From NCBI GenBank assembly GCA_032173965.1, contig JAVUNC010000004.1:2122501-2186500 (forward strand): DNA of 64,000 bases, given 5' to 3'. The notes under the pieces were generated by a model that was given only the letters and a program-made list of their open reading frames with translations, ran no database searches and had not been told where the DNA came from. Numbering within the stretch: the first letter of the stretch is position 1; every line of letters begins with the position of its first letter. The translations under genes and the position numbers were made by a program. This document shows positions 1 through 11,944 of the stretch, piece after piece. The DNA comes from Sitta carolinensis (lineage: Eukaryota > Chordata > Aves > Passeriformes > Sittidae).

Positions 1-961
1 TCCCCTGTGCTCATCAGCTTCTTTCAAACTCACTGTGTAATTACCAGAAATTTTAGGGGGTTTTGTCAAAACTCTGCTCTTACTTTACCTGAGTTTTCCC
101 ACTCAAGTAGCTCTTGCACTCTTTGAAGTTATTTAACTTGATAGTATTATTTTCATCAAATTCTTAAGCTCATAGCAATAATCTTTGGTTTGGTGCAGCT
201 TTTGGCATTTGGCAGGAATCTTTGTTGGCAGGATTGGTCTTAAAATTGTGTTATGTGTCAGTGACCTTAATATATATGTTTCTTACATGGATTTTGTGTG
301 GTTGTAGCAGCAGCCAGGGGTTGGATCCTGCTCCCAGCTACTTTAATGGAGTTTTGTGGAGTTTTCACTGTGATTCCTTGGAAGGGAAGGTTGATGGCCT
401 GACCAACAAAAAAAAAATCTTGCATTTCCCAAGAAGAGTTTCAGAGACATTTCAACCTTAAACGTTCCCCCTTGGGCTTTTGAGCAGCTGGGATATTTAC
501 TCAGGATATTGGATTAGTTATTGGCCAAAAGGGATTTGGTACAGCCCTAAAACCTTAATTTCAGCCTCTCTTTCTGCTGTCAAATTTATGGGTTTAAACT
601 GTCTGACTAAAGACGTTGCACATTCATGAAAACCAGAGGCATTCTTGAGATGGCAGCTACAAATCCAAATTTAAAATACACTGAAATTATCTTTTTCTTC
701 CTTTGTGAGAAATGTGTTACAACTGGAACAGCGTGGTTGAGTGTTTTGAGGGCTGTCAGTAAGGTGACAGCGATTTGATGTTGGTTTTTGTCCAACAAAT
801 GTAAATCAAATCAAACCAATGGAAGTTTATCTCAGTGGCAGCAGTGAGGCAGAGGGAGAAAAAATTTAAACTCTTTAACTAAAGAGTTTGTTGCCATCCT
901 TGGCCTTAGGTTTTGTCAGTTAAAAATAGCCTGGAATTGTTTGTTTTGTAGTTTATATCAG

Positions 962-1101
962 AGAATGGTGGAGTGGGAAGGGATTTTAAAAGCATCCAGT
1001 TCATGGACAGGGACACCTTCCACCATCCCAGGCTGCTCCAAGCCCCAGCGTCCATCCTGGCCTTGGACACTTCCAAGGATGGAGCAACCACAGCTGCCAC
1101 G
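962..1101 (-). mobile_element. CR1 LINE 3' fragment
   Basis: The plus strand reads as the reverse complement of the CR1 3' end. It has an AGAATGGTGG-like start, then the block around CATGGACAGGGACACC, CCATCCCAGGCTGCTCCAAG and CCTTGGACACTTCC. The element therefore runs on the minus strand and keeps only about 140 bp of its 3' end. Severe 5' truncation is normal for CR1. Confidence 0.8.
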
Positions 1102-3483
1102 GAGCTAGAAAAGAACTCACCATTTGAAACACAGGGGGAAAACCCACAAAACCTTTTAAATGCCCCTTTGAATCGGGCTGATGCAGCAAAAGAACCGATG
1201 GCTGCAGTGTGGAGCTCTTCCCCGTTCTTTCAGGGAGGTCTGGAGTGCTCCAGCCAAGAGCTCAGGCAGGACTGAACTGAAGCCATTGAGCTGGAGCGGG
1301 CTGGTGCTGGCCCTTTGATGTTTCTGTATGAGCAGAGCATCTCTCCCTCAGCTGCCTTGGCAGAAGCCTCCCTCTGCCATTTATTCCCTCTCTGCTCAAT
1401 GGCAGCGGGTGTGTTCTGCTGATCAAAACACCCCGCACACTTGTGCTGAATCCTTTCAGGCTGCAGCCAGGGTAATTGGGATGGGCAGGATAAATGCATG
1501 GGAGTATGGCAGGCACAGTGATGGCAGCAGCTCTTTTCAATGGCTGGGTGTCCCTGACGGGTAATTAGCAGCTTTAGAACCACGGGGATTGGCATGGCCG
1601 TGATTAAAAGGATTTCTGTCTTTTCTGTGATTGAAAACAGAAGATCTCCCGCCCCCCTAATTCTCCTTTAATACCAGTGTTATTAGTGACACTTGGAACA
1701 CAGCTCCTCTGTAAACCTAAATAATGCCCTCGGTGAATGGTGACTTCCACCGGCAGCGAGTGAACCCAGCTCCGTTTTCGATGCAAAGCTGCTCCCGCTG
1801 ATTCTGTGTTCCCGTGTCACTCCCAGTGAGTTCGGGAGACAAAGAGGACATTTGGTTGTGTGACAGCCCGGGCACAGATTGCCCAGGGCCTGGGTTGGCT
1901 CTTCTGGCTCATTTTGGATTTAAGGAGGGGAAGAGGATGAGCCATGAGCACCACTGGACTCACCCCGAGTTTTCCCCTGCCTGCAGGTGGAGGGTTCCTG
2001 TCCCTGGCTCCTGGGTGCCTCTCCAAATTCCCATTCCCAGTTTGGAAGCCTTACCAGCACTTGTTGCCACGTTCTCCTCCAGCTCTGCTCTCTCAACTAA
2101 CACAGTGCAGTGACAGGAGCTAACTCCCCTTTTTCCTTAAAAAAATCTCAAAATATCCCCCCCCACAGGAGAGTTGGCTGGACACCATCCCTGCCATCCA
2201 CCCAGGATATCTGGTGGTGACCCAAACTATCATCATTTTCCCTGATGCTCTCCAAAAGCATCTGCCATAGGGTGTTCTGTGCCTTTTAAATCTGTTTTTG
2301 TCAGGATCTGTTGCCCACTGAGCACTGCAGAGCCTGTGCTCCGTTTTTGCCCTTAAGTTTCTTGACCAGATTTTTTCCATAGTGCTGTTCTCCACCTCTC
2401 AGGCAGGTTTCCACATTTTGTTGGCATGTAAAGATGCTTAGAGGGACTCTGAGTGAAATTTAGTAAAACTAGCAGGTTCCTATCACCAACAAATTCTCGA
2501 GAGAATTTAGGGACTTCCTTAGGCTCTTATTTAAATCTTCCAGTTACTTTTCAGCTTCTTTGCACTGAAATCCTTATGCATCCCAGTTCCCACCAGTGCA
2601 CTCACAGTAGCAATGGGAACAACTCCTGTTTTAGGAAATACATTTTTAGATATTCACTTGCTGCTGTCACTGGCCTCAATTCAGCTTCCCGTCCTCCTCT
2701 CCCTTCTCCTTAACTAATTAAAGTCTTCCATGTTATGGCAAGATGGCATATGTAGCTTAAATAACCCACCTCTTTAATTAAGAGCTTGGATTCAGCCTTC
2801 TGAGATATATTTGACATCATTTGAGATTTAAAAATACATTTTACTTACACAGTTTATCCGCCAGATCGCTCAAGGAGGGCAAAGAGATAATGAAAGTAAA
2901 TTATTAATTAATATTTCTCACCCAGTATATTCCATTAAGAATATTAAGCATTTATTCCATTCCTCAAAGCAGGTTTGACTTTGGATAGAGTTTGGTTTTT
3001 TTTTTTTGAAGTCTGTCTGCTGATGAAGTTGCTGCTGTCTCTCTTTGACCGGGCTGTAGGGCCAGGGTGGAAAATACCCTTCAGGAGCTAACCAGAGCCA
3101 GGAATTCCAAATATCAACTCACTGACCAGGTTTCCCATTTCCTTTATGCATTGTGAGCAGATCTCTTCAAGCCCAACGTGCCCCGGACTGTCCCTGTCAC
3201 ATCCAACCTGTTCTTACCCTGAAAACTATTGGTAAAATGATGGAGTGAAAACAGCATCTCCACTTCCAGTGTGTGGGATGGAACAGGATGAGTTTGGGTT
3301 TGGAGTGGTGAAGGAGTTCAGGATGTTGCTGGGGAAGACCCAGAGGTATTGCACAACATCTGGAACTGCTGCCTGAAAAGGGGAAACACTTTGGATCTTG
3401 GTTGATGAGAGAATTGAGTGGTTTAGGAGCTGTTACTGGGATTTGAGCCGTGCTTTTGTTCATTTTCTCACAGAGGTATTTCA

Positions 3484-3870
3484 GAGAATCCTGGAAGGGT
3501 TTGGATGGGAAGGACCATTAAATCCCATCCCATTATCCCATCCCAATATCCCATCCCATCCCATTATCCCATCCCATTATCCCATCCCAGCCCACCCCCT
3601 GCCGTGGGCAGGGACACCTCCCACCATCCCAGGTTCCTCCAAGCCCTGTCCAGCCTGGTCTGGGACACTCCCAGGGATCCAGGGGCAGCCACAGCTTCTC
3701 TGAGAATTCCATCCCAGCCCCACCCTCCCAGGGAACAATTCCTTCCTAATATCCCATCCATCCCTGCCCTCTGGCAGTGGGAAGCCATTCCCTGTGTCCT
3801 GTCCCTCCATGCCTTGTCCCCAGTCCCTCTCCAGCTCTCCTGGGGCTCCTTTAGGCTCTGGAAGGGAATG
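3484..3870 (-). mobile_element. CR1 LINE 3' fragment with internal expansion
   Basis: Conserved CR1 blocks appear in order: TGGAAGGGTTTGGATGGGAA, GCCGTGGGCAGGGACACC, CAGGTTCCTCCAAG, then ATTCCTTCCTAATATCC and CCTGTGTCCTGTCCCTCC, in reverse-complement orientation. Between the first two blocks a CCCATTAT-type repeat has been inserted or expanded (see 3,520-3,592). This is one of the longer CR1 pieces in the left flank. Confidence 0.85.
3520..3592. repeat. CCCAT/CCCATTAT microsatellite inside a CR1
   Basis: Units such as CCCATCCCATTAT and CCCATCCCAATAT recur back to back about six times. They fall where an ordinary CR1 copy has a single short AAATCATCCAG-like segment, so the expansion arose inside the element. 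Confidence 0.8.
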
Positions 3871-5282
3871 AAAAGTTTCCCTGCAGTTCCCTTTCAGTTT
3901 AACCAAACATTCCCACCTTGGCACACAGGAACAGGGCCGTTCTAGCAGTTCAGTTCAGCACTTCCTTCCTTCAGAGCTCTTTACTTACACAATTCTTTTT
4001 TCTGTAGAGCTTTTTAAGTCTCAGTCTTCTTTCTCCAGGGCCTTGCAGAAAATAAATGCTGTTGAGATGTGGGAATGTTTATAAATCCATTGGATATATG
4101 TGATAAATTTGTAAAGAGTGATGCAGAACAGAAAGACACTTTCAATTAGGATTGAGTTTGGGGTTTTAAAATTTTTTTTGGATGAAGTGGATGGAATAGG
4201 GAGTTTATATCAGGATTTTGGGAGGCCACCCAACTTCAGGGTCCCCTTGTAGGTGACAGACTGGTCCCTTCTGGCCTTAATTGTAAATCTGTGACTCCAA
4301 AGAGATAAAGTGTGTCTTTTACCTTTAGAACTTGTTCAGAATATTGAGTAGTTTATAGAGATTTGAGTTCTGGAGGGGTTCTCTGCAGCAAGAACTTTCC
4401 ATCAGAGAACACGTTGTGCCTTATGTCTCTAACCCCAGTTCCAGTTCCATACAATAAAAATCTTGTACCATTACCCCAAAAATTCAGCATAAATAGAATT
4501 TGCTCTGTTACAACCATTTCTTTGGGCTGCAGTGCCTCAGAAGCCCTCTTGTTAAACTGATGTCTCCTTGTTTCCTCCATGGAGCCTGCATTCCTTGAAG
4601 GAATTCCTGTGGAGAGGCTGAGCTCAGCCCTCCTCAGCTGCTCGGAGCCATTTGCTCCCCTCTGAAGTTGATTCTTGGTACTGAATTTGTCCCATTATTT
4701 CCCCAGATTTCCCTGCTTCTCATGGCAATAATTTCTTTTCTCTTTCATGCAGTCTCCTCCACACCCTGATAATCCCCTTGTACCTGGTTTGCCTGTTCTG
4801 AGGTGCTCTGACCTGAAGCTGTTCTTGCAGCCTCCACCTAAGGGATTTGTGTTGTCCCCACCCTGTAAAAAGCAATCCAGTGCTGGGCAGAAGCTTCCAG
4901 ACTTTCTGCTCTGGGGTTTCCCAGCTCTCAGACCCTTCTCCCTTCCCTCCTTGCAGTTTGGATCATTAGAAAATCACAGAAATAGCAATTTTTAAGTATA
5001 AGTTTTTTTATTATTACTCCGACCGTTTTTTTTTTACTGGGAAGATTTGTTTACTGGGAGACATTCCCCTTTCCTTTGGCCTTTTAGATGGTGCTGTATC
5101 CATTACTTACTTGAACTCGAAATACATATGAAATAAATAAGAACAATTTTATCTACTTTGGCCGGTTTAAAGAAAAAGTCAGCTCATAAATTCAGTTTAC
5201 AGCAGGTTCTTCACTTGCACAATCCTGCGTGGAATCAGGTGGTTGGACAATGGGAGAGGGACAAGTTGGAAATGGTTTTTTT

Positions 5283-5390
5283 TCATAGAATTGTGGAATG
5301 ATTTGTGTTGGAAGGGACCTTAAAGCTCATCCAGTTCCTCCCTCTGCCACGTGCAGGGACATCCTCCCTATCCCAGGTTGCTCCAAGCCT
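5283..5390 (-). mobile_element. CR1 LINE 3' end fragment
   Basis: It starts with CATAGAATTGTGGAATGATT and continues GTTGGAAGGGACCTTAAAGC, CATCCAGTTCC and GTGCAGGGACATCC, the reverse complement of the CR1 3' terminus. It is truncated after about 110 bp. Confidence 0.85.
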
Positions 5391-6729
5391 TTTTTGTTCC
5401 AGTTTATTTTGCCTTGCTTGTCCTTTCTGTTGGAACTTAAATTGGATTTTCCTGGTTTGGGGGTCTGCTTTTAATGAGGGTGTTGGGGACAGGAAGTTTG
5501 GATTTGCACAGCATTCCCAGGAGTCTGCTGCTTCCCTTGGACACTTCATTTATCCAGGGTTAGGGATCCCTCATTGCAGCCAGAGTAGTTCTTTATTATT
5601 ATTATTCATAAATTGGTTTAGGCTTGAAAATCATTGGAAAATCTTGAAGTCACTTTTCCAAATGAAAAATTACAGTGAAAACAGAGTTTGGATTTTGAGC
5701 TTCCCATCTTCCAGTGTTACCCACTGAATTTTCTGTTCCTTTTTTTTTTTTTTTTTTTGGCTTCTGTGTGAATTTGGCTGTCATCCTGAGCCTTGTGCTG
5801 ACCTGAACCTGGTCACTGGTTTTTGGCTGCTGTGGGATCAGAGCCCTGTTTGATCTTTTGGAAGGGACAGATTCCCCATTCTATCACCCAGTAAAAACCC
5901 AAAAGTAAAAACCCAAAAGCAAAACCCCTTTTTCCTTGCTGTTGGCTCCAGGAATGTCTTTGTGAATCTCATCAAAGCCTCCCTGGTTTTGGTGCTGGAG
6001 TTGTGGCTGGTTGTGGGCAGCAGCAGTGCTGCTGTTGGCAGTCAGATGCTGCGGGATGTTCCCGTGCTCCACGGGACGGGCTGTGCCCTTGAGCATCACC
6101 CAGATGTGAACTCAGTTCAGTGTCCCAGCAGCTCTCTTGAAGGGTGATGAGTCCAAGTCACTGGTGGCTGTGGGGAGCTCTCTGTTCCTGACACGTTGCC
6201 TTGGCTCTTCCTCTTGGTCCTTGTGATCTTCCCGAGGCTGCCGAGCGCCCGGGAAGCAGGAGATTCGTGCAGTGCTTCTTTCATTTTAGTTTTTTTCTTT
6301 TTCTCTTAGTGTCGATTTAAAAAGTGCCTAAGTGAGGGACAGGACTCCAGAGTGAGCTGGAGGAATAGGATTAGACCTCATTTCCCTCTTAAGAAAAGAG
6401 CCCTCCCTGCATCCCTCTGCACATCCCTCCAGTGAGTCCGAAGCCCTGCAGAATCCAACTGGAAAAAACAAAAATTTCCTGTTCTTTCCTAGTGCTGCCC
6501 CTCTTGGTCCTCAGTCCTTTGGGGGGGGAGGGATCTCATTTCTCAGCCAAACATTTGCAATCTCTCATTTGGGGTGGATGGCAAAGAGGGGGGGAAGCTT
6601 GGATGGAATTCAGTAGGAAACTGCCTCTTGGATTGCAGATTCACAGAGCTCTGTGGGATAAACATCCACCTCTGGAAAACCAGGTCTGGGTGGAAAGAAG
6701 TTGGTGGGCTTCTTTAATCACCTCCTTTG

Positions 6730-6912
6730 GAATCACAGAATGGTTTGGATTGGAAAGAACCTTAAAAATTATCCATTTCCACCCCCTGCCATGGGCAGGG
6801 ACACTTCCCACTTTCCCAGGTTGCTTAAAGCCCATCCAACTTGTCCTGGAACATTTCCAGGGATGGGGCAGCTGAAACCTCTCTGGAATCCCAAAGGCAG
6901 TTTTCTTCCTAT
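6730..6912 (-). mobile_element. CR1 LINE 3' end fragment
   Basis: It begins AATCACAGAATGGTTTGGAT and runs through CCACCCCCTGCCATGGGCAG, CCAGGTTGCTTAAAGCCCAT and ACATTTCCAGGGATGGGGCA, to TTTTCTTCCTATATTCTTAA. This is a clear minus-oriented CR1 3' end. Confidence 0.88.
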
Positions 6913-7880
6913 ATTCTTAATTACTTCTAGGTTTATCATAGTGGCACCTGCTAAACATTTTGTCCAAATAATCTGAGCTATTGGCAGGTGGTTATAATTT
7001 TGTAAAGGTGAGAATTTTATGTGGGTTTAAGGAATAAAGGTATCAGTGATAGTTTAAAAAATGTCATTAAAGGGGGATTTCTTCTGTCCAGAGTGAAAGG
7101 AGGTAACAGAACACTACGGAGGTGTTTTAGTACCACTGAAGGGTTCAGCAATTGAAAGCAATCCCTGTGTAGATGTTTTATTTTTCATTAGCAACGAAAT
7201 GTTTTCACTCTGACAACATCCGAGGTGGGGAAGCCTGGGAAAGGACTGTTAGCTGTGAGGCCATCTCTGCAGAGGGCAGCAGCAGCCTCGGGGGGTGCAT
7301 GGGTGCTGGCAGACAGTGATCCCGTGGGAATGCAGTGCTGGGGTCCTGATGGAAATGCCGTTTGTGGAGCCCGTGGTGCACACCCCCCTGGGCCCTGCTC
7401 CGAGGTGCCTTTTGGAGATGTTTTCCTGAGGAGTGGGTGTCACTGCCAGTGGGTGTTGGTGACAGCAGCAGGTTGAGTGTTGCAAACCCAGGGCGGAGGG
7501 CACGGTGGGACAGCCCGGGAGCCACACGGGAACGGAGCAGAGGTTCCTCCCATCCCAGTTCCCTGTGTCTCCTTTGTCCCACTGTCACCTCCCCCTGGGG
7601 GTGGGTGGCTGCCAGCCGTGCATCTCCTGGCTGGGCTGTGCTGGGATGGCTCCAGCTGCCTCCTGTCCCTCCACTGTCACCAGCTCCATCAGTGACCCCC
7701 CAGCCAAGCCGTGTCCCGTCCCTGCCCTGTCCCTTCCTGTGTCCCCTCTCCCACCCAGCTGCTCTTTGGCCCAGCTGGGCGCCGTGTCTCATCTGCTGTA
7801 GGTGTCCTGCCTACCTCAAGAGGTATCCATGGATCCTGGAGTGGTGTGCTCACCCTCTGGTCGGTTTTCCATGAGCACTA

Positions 7881-7882
<2 letters not shown>

Positions 7883-7967
<85 letters not shown>

Positions 7968-7976
7968 ACACACACA
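7883..7976 (+). repeat. (CA)n dinucleotide microsatellite
   Basis: About 94 bp of nearly pure AC repeat with two interruptions (ACTCAC and ACCACA). It lies roughly 65 bp before the inferred terminal exon of the plus-strand gene. The His-Thr and Val-Cys open frames across it are artefacts. Confidence 0.97.
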
Positions 7977-8015
7977 CTGGAATGTATATTCTCCTCCCCC
8001 CCAGCCCTCAAATAA

Positions 8016-8120
8016 CCTCTTGACCTGATCCTTGCTGTAGCCACCACCGACTCCTCTTGCAAATTGGATGCTGCTTTAAATGTGAAAACAAATGTTCAAG
8101 AAGCTATAAAACCTGAATGA
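8016..8120 (+). CDS. Possible C-terminal coding end of a plus-strand gene (uncertain)
   Basis: One frame is open from 8,016 to a TGA at 8,118-8,120. A plausible 3' splice site (CTTGCTGTAG) ends at 8,040. From 8,043 the frame reads TTDSSCKLDAALNVK, then TNVQEAIKPE and stop, a non-repetitive stretch of ordinary composition. The final IKPE fits the psi-K-x-E sumoylation consensus, which may be chance. I do not recognise the peptide. It does not match the HMBOX1 C-terminus as I know it, so it is either an alternative terminal exon or plain 3'UTR. Confidence 0.25.
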   Translation, partial: PLDLILAVATTDSSCKLDAALNVKTNVQEAIKPE

Positions 8121-8489
8121 AAGCTAAAGCTGAATTTATAAAGCCTTGTTGCATATGAGCCAAAAGTGCAAAAAGCTCTATATAATGAACTAACCTGCCA
8201 CTCATATAAATATAAATATATATAAATATATTAAAATCAGACTGTTCTACAAAATTGTGTATTTGTATTTTTGTGTACGTACAATTTTCTGCTAAGCAGA
8301 AGGAGGATGTAGTATAGGATGATGTGAGAAGAGATTTTGTTTAATCATATTTCTTTGTTACTTATTTTTGTTAACATCCAGATGCCTGTCTTTGTCTTAT
8401 GTGTATGACACTGTTCCAAAGGTGCAGTATCCCTCTCCCGCCGCGCGTCCGACCTCCTTCCTCCACTGGGAACGAGTCAGGTGATGCCC

Positions 8490-8525
8490 CTCCTCCTCCT
8501 CCTCCTCATCATCTTCATCATCACC
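8490..8525 (+). repeat. (TCC)n/(TCA)n trinucleotide repeat
   Basis: TCC repeated about six times passes into CATCATCTTCATCATCA, all inside the inferred 3'UTR. Confidence 0.9.
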
Positions 8526-9417
8526 CCCTTTAGGTCCTCATCTCAAGGGCTGCTCGTTCAGCTGCAGGATGAGATGTTTCATTTGGTTCATTTCCCGGGT
8601 GCGTTGTGTCGCTGCTCCTCCTCGTGAAGTTGAATTTGCTTGTGCTGGTTGGCTCCTCTGCACGTAGTTGTTCCCTAAACACGTTTCCATGGTCTGCTGC
8701 TGCTCCTCAGCCTGACATTTTTTGGGGAAAAAAAATGGATTGGGTAGGGTGGGAAGGAGGATGAGCAGATCCTCATGGTGGGAAGCTGCCTGTGGAGATG
8801 AAAGTGCCGGGGTGGTCGCAGGGGTGAACGTCAGTCACAGCCACGGGATGGAGAGGCACCTCGTGTGCTGGCTGCTCCTGGGGGGCTTGGCTGTCAGGAA
8901 GGAAGGCTGGGGGGTGAGGGGTTGTGACTGCCTGTGCCCCCTCAGGAACATCCACCCCAGCAGCCCTGGTGGCTTTGGGGAAGTTGGAGCTGCCTTGAGA
9001 GGGGTCCATCTGTTCATGCCCAGTGCCCTTGCAGAGAAGGCACTGAGTGTTGAGAGCATTCCAAACTCTTCTCCCTGTCACTGCCTGTGTCTGCAAGGTG
9101 CTGATGGCTCCCTGCAAGGAGAAAAGTGTAGGAAACCTGAGAAGCCTTGGTGTGCTTGGGAACCCTCATTTATCCATCACAGAGAACTATCCAGGGAACC
9201 AAAGGGCCAAAGGAAACTGGACAGGACAGGATGTAGTGGAGTAACTGGTGGAAAGCTTGGGGCAGGAGATGATGGCAGTTCACCTTCAGTCCCACCACAG
9301 CCCCTTGAGGAAACTGCTCCAGCCTCCATCCCACGTGCAGGTGAGGGTCAATGTCCATCATCACACCTTCCCCTGGCAGCAGGTGCTGTGAAAACAAACC
9401 ATCAACCTCTCCCTTTG

Positions 9418-9422
<5 letters not shown>

Positions 9423-9449
<27 letters not shown>
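9423..9449 (+). repeat. T27 homopolymer
   Basis: Twenty-seven consecutive T within the inferred 3'UTR. Its length may be unreliable in the assembly. Confidence 0.95.
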
Positions 9450-9740
9450 CATTTTTAATTTAATCCCTGTCTTTGTCAGAGCCGACCCGCGGCCCGGGGA
9501 GAGCGATACTGCACCTTTCCACGTAGGGCTCATATTTATAACAATGTGTAATGACTGTAGCAAAAGTCCTTGTTTCTGTATGTGAATGGACAGAGAAACA
9601 AGTGCTCTATTGTATTGATTAAAATAGTTCAAATGAGTCCTGTATCATTGTATCTCCTATTCTGGATTAGTGCCTTTTGGACAGTAGACTGTTCTGTAAT
9701 TAAAATGTAGTATAACTGCTTTTTTGTACAGTTTTGTTTT

Positions 9741-9797
9741 AATAAAACTTTTTTTTAATTTGTGTTTATTTTAGTATTGTACCTATTAGAAAATAAA
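9741..9797 (+). terminator. Two AATAAA polyadenylation signals
   Basis: AATAAA occurs at 9,741-9,746 and again at 9,792-9,797. A T- and GT-rich tract follows at about 9,820-9,850 (CTTTTTGTGCAGG), as expected for a downstream element. Cleavage would fall near 9,760 or 9,815. Confidence 0.7.
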
Positions 9798-10751
9798 AAT
9801 GTATAACTCAACACTGACCCTTTTCTTCCATCGTCCTTTTTGTGCAGGGTTTGTCTGCGACACCTGAAATGTGTCCTGAGAACAGAGTGAATAGAAAATT
9901 TTGATTTGCTCGGGGAAAAATGAATTCTTTGTGCACTTCCCCTCTGGAAGGGATGAAGGTGGTGGATTGGTGGATTTGAAGCAGTGGAATCCCTTGGAAT
10001 TGAGCCATGGGCTGATTGCTGAGACCTTTTGGGCCTCTTTCCACTCCAAGTTGATGCTGAGAGTGGAGTTTCCCCTCCTTGGCCTGGGCTGTGTTTGTCA
10101 CAGGTAGAAGTGCTGCTCGTACAGAGATGTTCTGTCCTTGGGGATGGTGCCCTTCCCTCTGGGAGCCTCCCCCACCAGGCTCCTGGAGCCTCAGGAGGGG
10201 CCCTGTGAGTCCCATCCCAACAAGGAAAGTCTCTTGGGAGCAGACCTTGGGACCACTCAGTGCTAAAAACCAAAAAATGTGGAATTCTTGAGTACAGGGT
10301 GATTTTGAGAAGCCCAAGGCAGGAGGGGGCTGTGGCTGCCCCGTGGTCCTGAGCAGCTTTGGGGGTCTCTGAGCAGGTTTATGGGGGGGTGGGTGGGGAA
10401 AAGCTTCCTCAGAACGGGAAGAAATTCCTGCAGGTGGTGTGGAAGCTGAGCTGAGTGGCAGACACAGGAATTGATTTATTCAGGGAAATGGTGTCTGGGT
10501 CCAGCCATCCTGGTTAAAATCAGGATGTGCAGCTGTGGTTGGGGGGCGTTGCTCAGGATGGACACCTCAAAACAGGGGGGAAGGCAACTCTGGAGGGGTG
10601 CAGGTGATGACTTCAGGGGTGGAAAACCTTTCAGACTGCTCCTCGTGCCCGTCATCAGAGGGTGATAAAATTTATCTTAACCCTCCCCATATCAGCTGCC
10701 AGAGCTGCTGTGTTTGCAGAGGGAATTTTCTGGAGGGAGGAGGCTGGGGAT

Positions 10752-10905
10752 CATGGAATGCCAGTGGTTCAGGATGGAAGGGATCTCAAAGCTCATCCAG
10801 TTCCACCTCTTCCCATGGGCAGGGACACCTCCCATGATCCCAGGGTGCTCCAAGTTCCATGCAGTCTGGCCTTGGGCACTTCCAGGGATGGGGAAAACAC
10901 TTCTA
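10752..10905 (-). mobile_element. CR1 LINE 3' end fragment
   Basis: It begins TCATGGAATGCCAGTGGTTC and continues GATGGAAGGGATCTCAAAGC, CCCATGGGCAGGGACACCTC and CACTTCCAGGGATGGGGAAA, the reverse complement of the CR1 3' region. Confidence 0.82.
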
Positions 10906-11823
10906 GGGGCGTCTGATGCCACACCTGAGATGCTGGATGAAGCCCACTCCCTCCTTCAGAGCTGAAAACCAGGAATACAGAAAAGCTCCATTTGGAGATG
11001 TTTTATAAAACACGAGGAATAAATCCACGCTGGAAGTCTGTGCTTTGCAAAGTAGCTGCACTTTGTGCCTGTTCTGGTGGGAAACCAGACCAGTGAGGGA
11101 AAACACAATAATTTATCACAGCTTGGTGTCCAAAGGTGAGCAAACCCCCCTTGGAAATGTGCCCAGCTCGTGGCAGGGCAGCTCCTCTCTCCACTCAGGG
11201 TGAAGCCCAGGGGCTGCTGCCTCCCACGGCAGAACGTTTGAAGCCAAGAGGGCCGATGGAAGCGGCGTTAATTTGAAGGAAAACGGGGGAAAAAGGTGTC
11301 CTTCGTTAGTTTTGGATGTTTTTAACAAATTATTTTCCTGTTCTTTTTGATGGGAACCTTTTCAAGGCAGCTTTGGCTGCAGAACAGAACGTGGCAGCAC
11401 GGGAAGGTGCCACAGCCACCTTCCGGGAAGAGCGAGGTTTGAACAAAGTGACGCCGCTTCAAACGGCTCCTGTGTTTCAGCCAAAGAGGTTTTTTTTTTT
11501 TCCCTTTCAGAAGGTAAAACATAAAAGGGAAGTGGCTTTAAAGAAAAAAAAAAAAAAAAAAAGCTGTTTTCGTGTGCTGATTGCAAGACAGTGCTGATAA
11601 AAATATCTTTTGCTCGCTGAGTTTCAGTGGGGATGGGGGGGATCAACACAGCGCTTGTTGCTTTAGAGAAAAGCCAAGATAAACTGAAAAACTACACAAA
11701 ATAATCCCAGTCAAGCCCTGCCTGTTGTTTCCAACATGAAGCTGTGTTTGGGAGAGAAATGGTGCCGAAGAGAAAGGAAATGATGTGGCCCAGGCAGGGG
11801 GTTTCAAGGACATCATCAAATGT

Positions 11824-11837
11824 TGGGGGGGGGGGGG
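11824..11837 (+). repeat. G14 homopolymer
   Basis: Fourteen consecutive G in intergenic DNA. Confidence 0.9.
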
Positions 11838-11944
11838 TTCATCACCTTAAGGCATTTTTGGCAGGCAGGGTTGGTTGTGGCAGTTCCCTGAGGCACCAAC
11901 CTCCCTAAAGACCAGCCTGGAGCAAGGCAGAGATCCTCATCCCA

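Larger units (their letters stand above)
1..8039. other. Non-coding flank, probably last intron or upstream sequence of a plus-strand gene
   Basis: I see no convincing coding exon here on either strand. Open frames of 60-195 codons occur, but they overlap one another in several frames, are compositionally biased (notably the GC-rich stretch at 7,200-7,850), or lie inside CR1 fragments. I looked for the homeodomain and C-terminal exons expected if the plus-strand gene is HMBOX1 and did not find them. The recognisable content is four CR1 fragments, one octamer-like expansion and a CA microsatellite, listed separately. The rest is unique AT-rich DNA. Confidence 0.6.
8040..9815 (+). other. Inferred terminal exon / 3'UTR of a plus-strand gene, probably HMBOX1 by synteny
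   Basis: The stretch is AU-rich and free of CR1. It includes an ATATAAATATAAATATAT-type element at about 8,202-8,231 and ends at two AATAAA signals followed by a T/GT-rich downstream region. These are hallmarks of a vertebrate 3'UTR. The gene is convergent with KIF13B, and the mammalian gene in that position and orientation is HMBOX1, a telomere-binding homeobox protein. No HMBOX1 coding sequence is visible, so the name rests on known gene order only. The 287-codon open frame at 8,722-9,585 runs through a T27 tract and looks spurious. Confidence 0.5.

Noticed and set aside
7205..7874. 195-codon minus and 170-codon plus open frames in a GC-rich stretch
   Set aside because: Several frames are open at once because stops are rare in GC-rich DNA. 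There is no recognisable domain and no splice-site context.
1..8039. HMBOX1 homeodomain and C-terminal exons
   Set aside because: I searched by eye for the expected motifs (for example NWFANRRKE and EIKTEALDDD) and found none, so no coding exon is annotated. Only gene order suggests HMBOX1.
7802..8062. His-Thr and Val-Cys repeat open frames
   Set aside because: They are the CA microsatellite read in frame.
8722..9585. 287-codon plus-strand open frame
   Set aside because: It contains a translated T27 run and unrelated composition before and after it, and it lies in the inferred 3'UTR.
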